A stretch of DNA of 64,000 bases. Source: Pusillimonas sp. UBA3987. GTDB lineage: Bacteria; Pseudomonadota; Gammaproteobacteria; Burkholderiales; Burkholderiaceae_B. Positions 59,899 through 64,000 of this stretch are shown piece after piece. Location: the NCBI GenBank assembly GCA_002384935.1, contig DGCD01000006.1:1-64000 (forward strand), read 5' to 3'. Position 1 is the first letter of the stretch. Every line of letters starts with the position of its first letter. The position numbers and the translations under genes are program-made. A model generated the notes under the pieces. It did no database searches. It was not told the origin of the DNA and saw only the letters and a program-made list of their open reading frames with translations.

Positions 59899-61167
59899 CT
59901 ATTCGCCACCCAACAAAGCCGCAGCGAATTCCGAAGCGACAAATGGTTGCAAGTCTTCCAGACTTTCGCCGACCCCGATCCAATATACCGGAACGGGGCG
60001 CACACCTTGAGACCCCGCAGCCACCGCAGCCAACGTTCCCCCTTTTGCTGTGCCATCAAGCTTTGTCACCACCAGGCCGGTAAGGCCGATCGCGGCATCG
60101 AAAGCACGAATTTGCGCGATGGCGTTCTGACCCGTATTGCCGTCGACCACCAAAAGTACCTCATGCGGTGCCTGCGCATCTGCCTTGCCAATCACCCTTT
60201 TTATTTTCTTAAGCTCATCCATCAAGTGTAATTGTGTGGGCAGGCGGCCGGCTGTATCGACCATGACAATATCAGTATCACGCGCACGGCCGGCGTTCAC
60301 GGCATCGAATGCGACCGCTGCCGGATCCCCGCCATCCTGGGCAATAACCGTGACGTTGTTACGCTCGCCCCAGGCCATCAGTTGCTCGCGTGCCGCAGCG
60401 CGGAAAGTGTCGCCTGCGGCCAGTAGTACGCGGTGCCCCTGAAGCTGGAAGTTATATGCCAGCTTCCCAATTGATGTGGTCTTCCCCGCTCCGTTGACAC
60501 CGGCAATCATCATCACCAGGGGCTTGTGCCGACCCACGGAAAGCGTTTTTTCAAGAGGCCGAAGATGCTCGGCAAGAATCTCCTGCAACGCTGCCTTGAC
60601 TGCCTGCGCATCGGTGAGTTTTTCCTTGCGAACACGCGCCCGCAATGCCGACAACAAAGATGTCGTTGCATCCATGCCGGCATCGGCCATGATCAAAGCC
60701 GTTTCCAGTTCCTCGAACAGGCTTTCATCCACTTTAACGCCAACGAAAAGCCCGCCCAGATTCTGCCCAGTGCGCGACAACCCTTGCTTGAGGCGTGAAA
60801 GCCATGATTTTTTCTTTTCCGGCTCGGCATGAGTAACCGGCTCGCCTGCAGAGGTAAAAGCGTCTTCGCGATTGGCCGCATCAACGCCAGCTTCGGCTTC
60901 GGCTTCGGCTTCGGCTTCGGCAACCGGATCATCCACTTTCTCTTGCGCTTCTTGTTCTTCTTGTTCTTCTTGCGCTTCTTGTTCTTTATTTTCTTCATGC
61001 ACCAATGGCCGTTCTTCGACCGCAGGCTCAATCGACGTTTCATTGGTTTGTGCCGAGGCAACCTCGTGCATTTCTGCCGTTTCTTCTTGAGAAGCCTCGG
61101 CCTCGTCTTTTACAATCGACGGTTCCTGCGCGGCTTCTTTCGATTTACGTTTAAAGAAACTAAACAT
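59899..61167 (-). CDS. ftsY: Signal recognition particle receptor FtsY
   Basis: FtsY receives the SRP-ribosome complex at the membrane and completes co-translational targeting. The 422-residue protein has an acidic N-terminal A domain (about 1-120) with low-complexity EEQEEQEAQE and repeated EA pairs, followed by the NG GTPase domain: GVNGAGKTTSIGKLA near residue 225, DTAGRLPTQLHLMDEL and TKLDGTAKGG. It is divergent from rsmD. Confidence 0.97.
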   Translation of the reverse strand: MFSFFKRKSKEAAQEPSIVKDEAEASQEETAEMHEVASAQTNETSIEPAVEERPLVHEENKEQEAQEEQEEQEAQEKVDDPVAEAEAEAEAEAGVDAANREDAFTSAGEPVTHAEPEKKKSWLSRLKQGLSRTGQNLGGLFVGVKVDESLFEELETALIMADAGMDATTSLLSALRARVRKEKLTDAQAVKAALQEILAEHLRPLEKTLSVGRHKPLVMMIAGVNGAGKTTSIGKLAYNFQLQGHRVLLAAGDTFRAAAREQLMAWGERNNVTVIAQDGGDPAAVAFDAVNAGRARDTDIVMVDTAGRLPTQLHLMDELKKIKRVIGKADAQAPHEVLLVVDGNTGQNAIAQIRAFDAAIGLTGLVVTKLDGTAKGGTLAAVAAGSQGVRPVPVYWIGVGESLEDLQPFVASEFAAALLGGE

Positions 61168-61251
61168 AAGCTTTACACTATTCCAAATTGGCGAACAACA
61201 TCGCTCGCGGGTGGGCGGCTCATACCGTCTTTTTCAAGCGCATGAACAACC

Positions 61252-61839
61252 ATGAAAAAACACAATATCCGTATTGTAGGCGGTGTCTACCGGCGAACAC
61301 CAATTCCCGTCATTGACGCACACGGTTTACGCCCGACGCCCGACCGGATCAGGGAAACGCTATACAACTGGCTAGGCTACTTCTGGAATCAGAATTTTAA
61401 AGACAAAACCATACTCGACCTGTTCGCCGGCACAGGAGCGCTTGGCTTTGAAGCCGCATCCCGGGGCGCTGCACATGTTCAAATGGTTGAATCAAATCCG
61501 CAAGCGGTGAATGCCTTGCGCACATTAAGAACCAAACTTAAAGCGGGCAACGTGCGTGTGTTCCCCGGAGATGCCATGCATGTACTGGAACGCACCGCCA
61601 ACCCTTTCGACCTGATTCTCCTTGACCCCCCTTTTGGGCAGAACTGGCTTGACCGCCTCTGGCACAAGCTGCCCGCGGTCCTGACAGCCGACGGACTGGT
61701 TTATGTCGAGTCGGAAAATCCGGTCATTCCGCCGGCCAATTATGAAACCCTGCGCGCAGGCCGTGCCGGGCAGGTTCATTACGTGCTGCTACAGATTGTT
61801 GCACCGCAAGATAATAAATTACAGGCTGAGTTACACTAG
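61252..61839 (+). CDS. rsmD: 16S rRNA (guanine966-N2)-methyltransferase RsmD
   Basis: RsmD methylates G966 of 16S rRNA in the 30S subunit. The 195-residue protein shows RIVGGVYRRTPIPV, TPDRIRETLYNWLG, motif I LDLFAGTGALGFEAASRG and the catalytic DPPFG motif in LILLDPPFGQNW. coaD follows after 57 bases. Confidence 0.96.
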   Translation: MKKHNIRIVGGVYRRTPIPVIDAHGLRPTPDRIRETLYNWLGYFWNQNFKDKTILDLFAGTGALGFEAASRGAAHVQMVESNPQAVNALRTLRTKLKAGNVRVFPGDAMHVLERTANPFDLILLDPPFGQNWLDRLWHKLPAVLTADGLVYVESENPVIPPANYETLRAGRAGQVHYVLLQIVAPQDNKLQAELH

Positions 61840-61896
61840 GAGCAGAAACCGTTTTTCACTCTCTCGAACCTGAATTATCCAGACATATAAAACGCC

Positions 61897-62400
61897 ATGA
61901 TTACTGCCGTCTATCCAGGAACATTCGACCCCCTCACCCGAGGACATGAAGATCTGGTGCGCCGTGCGGCCAGCCTTTTTGATCACCTTGTGGTGGGAAT
62001 TGCGCACAGCCAGGCCAAGAACCCGTTTTTCACTGTAGAAGAAAGGGTTGATATCGCACAGGAAGTACTGGGGCACTACCCCAATGTGGAAGTTAAAAGC
62101 TTCGCCGGATTACTGAAAGATTTCGTTCGGGAAGAAAATGCCCGGGTTATCGTGCGAGGCCTGCGGGCGGTCTCTGACTTTGAGTACGAGTTTCAAATGG
62201 CAGGCATGAACCGACACTTGCTGCCCGAAGTTGAAACCCTTTTCATGACGCCATCCGATCAGTACCAGTTCATTTCCGGCACCATTGTGCGGGAAATCGC
62301 ACTGCTGGGCGGTGATGTCAGCAAATTCGTCTTTCCTTCAGTTGAGCGCTGGCTGCACAGCAAGTCTGCCGCCCGGCGCGAAGCGGCCCAAGAGAAGTAA
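61897..62400 (+). CDS. coaD: Phosphopantetheine adenylyltransferase
   Basis: CoaD adenylates 4'-phosphopantetheine in coenzyme A synthesis. The 167-residue protein has the nucleotidyltransferase motif GTFDPLTRGHEDLV (TxGH type) at residues 9-22, RGLRAVSDFEYEFQMAGMNRHL and the ISGTIVREIALLGGDVSKFV segment (ISSS/T motif). The ferredoxin gene starts 10 bases later. Confidence 0.97.
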   Translation: MITAVYPGTFDPLTRGHEDLVRRAASLFDHLVVGIAHSQAKNPFFTVEERVDIAQEVLGHYPNVEVKSFAGLLKDFVREENARVIVRGLRAVSDFEYEFQMAGMNRHLLPEVETLFMTPSDQYQFISGTIVREIALLGGDVSKFVFPSVERWLHSKSAARREAAQEK

Positions 62401-62410
62401 GCCACCTGAT

Positions 62411-62671
62411 ATGGCACTGCATATTACCGACGAATGTATCAATTGTGACGTTTGCGAGCCACAGTGCCCGAACGAAGCAATTTATATGGGCGAAGAGATC
62501 TACGAAATCAACCCGATGAAATGCACGGAATGCGTCGGGCATTTTGACGAGCCGCAGTGTCAGGTCGTTTGCCCGGTTGAGTGCATAGAGATTCACCCCG
62601 ACTGGCGGGAAAGCCGTGAGCAGCTTCTTAAGCGTTACGAAGACCTGACGTCCGTTCAAAAGCCGGGTTAA
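62411..62671 (+). CDS. fdx: 2[4Fe-4S] ferredoxin (YfhL/Allochromatium type)
   Basis: The 86-residue protein has a first cluster motif CINCDVCEPQCPNE and a second motif in which the spacing is C-x2-C-x8-C-x3-CP (CTEC ... CQVVCP), typical of Allochromatium-type ferredoxins with an insertion in the second motif. It is a low-potential electron carrier. The start at 62411 follows the coaD stop and gives the standard N-terminus MALHITDEC; the frame opens further upstream inside coaD. Confidence 0.93.
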   Translation: MALHITDECINCDVCEPQCPNEAIYMGEEIYEINPMKCTECVGHFDEPQCQVVCPVECIEIHPDWRESREQLLKRYEDLTSVQKPG

Positions 62672-62706
62672 CTCAAACTGTTTTACCTGATCAGCCCGGT
62701 TAGTAT

Positions 62707-63087
62707 TTACAGTGGCGCCTCATCGGGGTGAACTTTCACCAACCGCCCCTGGACGCCCAGAAAGTTACTGATCCAGGCAGCGGCAAGATCACCCTCATCG
62801 ATAATCCGAAGGCGACGCATCCCAACGTGGATTTCGTCCATCACGCTTTCATCGTCTTCAATAACGTCGAGCGGGATATCCATGCGCAGCATACCTTCAC
62901 CCTTGATGACCAAATATCCGAAACTCAAACTGAGTTGAATCTCTTTCAGTTTCGGACTCTGGTCTGCATCAAGGGCCTGGCCATTCTGATCAACGATCAA
63001 CCAGTGATGGTGATAGGGCTGAGCATCTGGGTCAGCCAATATTTCACATCCATAAATAGGGCAATAGCCTGTTTGCGTCATAATCAA
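62707..63087 (-). CDS. Stand-alone MOSC N-terminal beta-barrel domain protein
   Basis: The 126-residue protein matches the N-terminal beta-barrel of MOSC proteins (HHHWLIVDQNGQALDADQSPKL, then IPLDV and AAAWISNFLG) but the catalytic MOSC domain with its cysteine is absent, and no such domain lies in the adjacent frames. It has no signal peptide. Whether it works alone or with a separate MOSC domain is unknown. Very similar short proteins are, as far as I recall, found in other Alcaligenaceae. Confidence 0.7.
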   Translation of the reverse strand: MIMTQTGYCPIYGCEILADPDAQPYHHHWLIVDQNGQALDADQSPKLKEIQLSLSFGYLVIKGEGMLRMDIPLDVIEDDESVMDEIHVGMRRLRIIDEGDLAAAWISNFLGVQGRLVKVHPDEAPL

Positions 63088-63138
63088 TTGAATACCAACA
63101 GAATTAACCTCGGCTAAAAGCCAGCCGCCGCAAAGCGG

Positions 63139-64000
63139 CTAGCGTCCGATCAAACCTTTTAGCGCGTCACCAATGTTCTTCACGGCATCATTTGAATTCG
63201 ACGCTGGCGCGGGCGCCTCAGTTCCATCGGATGGTTTCGTCTGGCCCTCGAGGAAACCTTTCAGACCGCTTTCCAGGCCTTGTTCAAGCACCCGTTTAAT
63301 CGCCGCCTCGCCGATGCCTTTCCATTCAACACCATAATTCAGAGCATTGAAAGGACCGCTTACGCGCAACGGTACCGTGATGCCTCGCAACTGGGCCAAT
63401 TGTTCGGTGCCCTGCCCTCGCAGCGTGTCAACCACTCGCACATTCACAACCAGATCAATCATTTGCCTGCCAACGTCAATGGTGGCGGGTTTACCTTGTG
63501 TCATGCGCAATAAGGGTGCCCGAACAGCCAGTTTGCGCAATGTGCCGACGCCCTCGGCAAAACGCAGATTTGCATCAAGCGATGTAAAGGTCGTTTCTTC
63601 ACCAAAATTCTCGGTGATATCCAAATTGGGGCCCCCAGTGCCGCCGGACAAATCCGTGATCGCCTGCGACGCACGGCCAAGAATCCGGGGCAAATCTATT
63701 CCCTTGATTGCACCATCGCGCACCGCGACCTTGACGTCGCCCTTGAGTGCCGGCGCCAGTGCCTGAATCGTTGCACCTTGTGTTGCCAAACCCAAGTCAA
63801 CGTTACCCGTTCCCGTGACACGCTCTTCCCCGGTAATGGCTCTCATAAGCGGGCCCACCGAAACGGACGACATATTAAGCTGAGTTGAAAATTCATTTTC
63901 TGACGTAGCGCCGGCCTTGCCCGTAAACGAACCCTCGTAGAGCTGACCCGTCAAGCGAGTGACATCCAAACGACCTTTTTGGGCCAGCACCGTTGCAACG
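63139..64000 (-). CDS. AsmA-family protein, C-terminal part, cut by window edge
   Basis: The frame is open to the right edge without a start codon that fits, so the 5' part lies outside the window. The visible 287 residues have the AsmA_2/AsmA C-terminal pattern (GNVDLGLATQGATIQALAPALKGDVKVAVRDGAIKGIDLPRIL, key GDVKVAVRDGAIKGIDLP) and end in a Ser/Pro/Ala-rich tail followed by DALKGLIGR. AsmA proteins are inner-membrane anchored and reach into the periplasm, where they take part in outer membrane lipid homeostasis. Confidence 0.88.
   Translation of the reverse strand, partial: VATVLAQKGRLDVTRLTGQLYEGSFTGKAGATSENEFSTQLNMSSVSVGPLMRAITGEERVTGTGNVDLGLATQGATIQALAPALKGDVKVAVRDGAIKGIDLPRILGRASQAITDLSGGTGGPNLDITENFGEETTFTSLDANLRFAEGVGTLRKLAVRAPLLRMTQGKPATIDVGRQMIDLVVNVRVVDTLRGQGTEQLAQLRGITVPLRVSGPFNALNYGVEWKGIGEAAIKRVLEQGLESGLKGFLEGQTKPSDGTEAPAPASNSNDAVKNIGDALKGLIGR

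Noticed and set aside
60900..61000. Short tandem repeats in the ftsY 5' region as a possible repeat element
   Set aside because: They simply encode the acidic EA/EEQ low-complexity A domain of FtsY.
1..64000. CRISPR arrays, insertion sequences, prophage genes or tRNA genes
   Set aside because: No regularly spaced repeats, transposase, integrase, phage structural gene or tRNA cloverleaf was seen on either strand.

Overview
The window looks like a chromosomal segment of a betaproteobacterium of the order Burkholderiales, most likely family Alcaligenaceae (a relative of Bordetella or Pusillimonas). This rests on housekeeping gene order that I recognise from that family (ribB-ribH-nusB-thiL-pgpA-cinA-pyrF, ftsY-rsmD-coaD-fdx, ybgC-tolQRAB-pal-cpoB, zapA followed by 6S RNA) and on the protein sequences. 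I cannot name the genus from sequence alone. No CRISPR array, insertion sequence, prophage or tRNA gene was seen.

Layout. The left edge (1-180, minus strand) holds the promoter, boxA and leader of a ribosomal RNA operon whose 16S gene lies just outside the window. Positions 450-8104 carry msrA, a small cytochrome c, lgt, a SIMPL protein, 6S RNA, zapA with a zapB-like partner, a hydroxyisobutyrate-dehydrogenase-type gene, rppH and proS. From 7700 to 13077 runs the Tol-Pal envelope cluster. It is followed, in a translationally coupled arrangement, by an iron-type ABC permease and ATPase without a binding protein (13077-14918) and an alpha/beta hydrolase. Positions 15773-28070 carry assorted single genes: a copper chaperone, a chemotaxis receptor, cysE, a porin, alkB with a methyltransferase, purT, mscS, benE, an MFS transporter, a DUF4168 protein and Hsp15.

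The accessory core is 28057-47370 and contains two aromatic-acid catabolic clusters. Cluster A (28057-39925) is divergent. On the minus strand, ATGA-coupled genes encode a 2,6-dihydropseudooxynicotine-hydrolase-like enzyme, a LigA/LigB extradiol dioxygenase and a second alpha/beta hydrolase. These are followed by a four-gene nitrate/sulfonate/taurine-type ABC importer, an AraC regulator and acetoacetyl-CoA synthetase. On the plus strand are a beta-keto acid cleavage enzyme (BKACE, DUF849) and a flavin monooxygenase. Taken together they read as import, ring hydroxylation, ring cleavage, hydrolysis, acetyl-CoA-dependent cleavage to acetoacetate, and activation of acetoacetate. I do not recognise this as a described pathway and consider it the most interesting item here. 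Cluster B (39990-47370, minus strand) encodes a LysR regulator, a RidA-family 2-aminomuconate deaminase candidate, 3-hydroxyanthranilate 3,4-dioxygenase, ACMS decarboxylase, a complete TRAP transporter and a VioD/salicylyl-CoA-hydroxylase-like flavin monooxygenase that may supply 3-hydroxyanthranilate.

From 47463 to the right edge the content is again housekeeping: a DUF21-CBS membrane protein, a phosphoesterase with a lipid kinase, groESL under a perfect CIRCE operator, dgkA, pyrF, the riboflavin/thiamine/phospholipid block (with a RibB whose GTP-cyclohydrolase-II-like half has lost its zinc cysteines), a CYTH-CHAD protein, ftsY, rsmD, coaD, a ferredoxin, a lone MOSC N-terminal domain and the 3' part of an AsmA-family gene that leaves the window.
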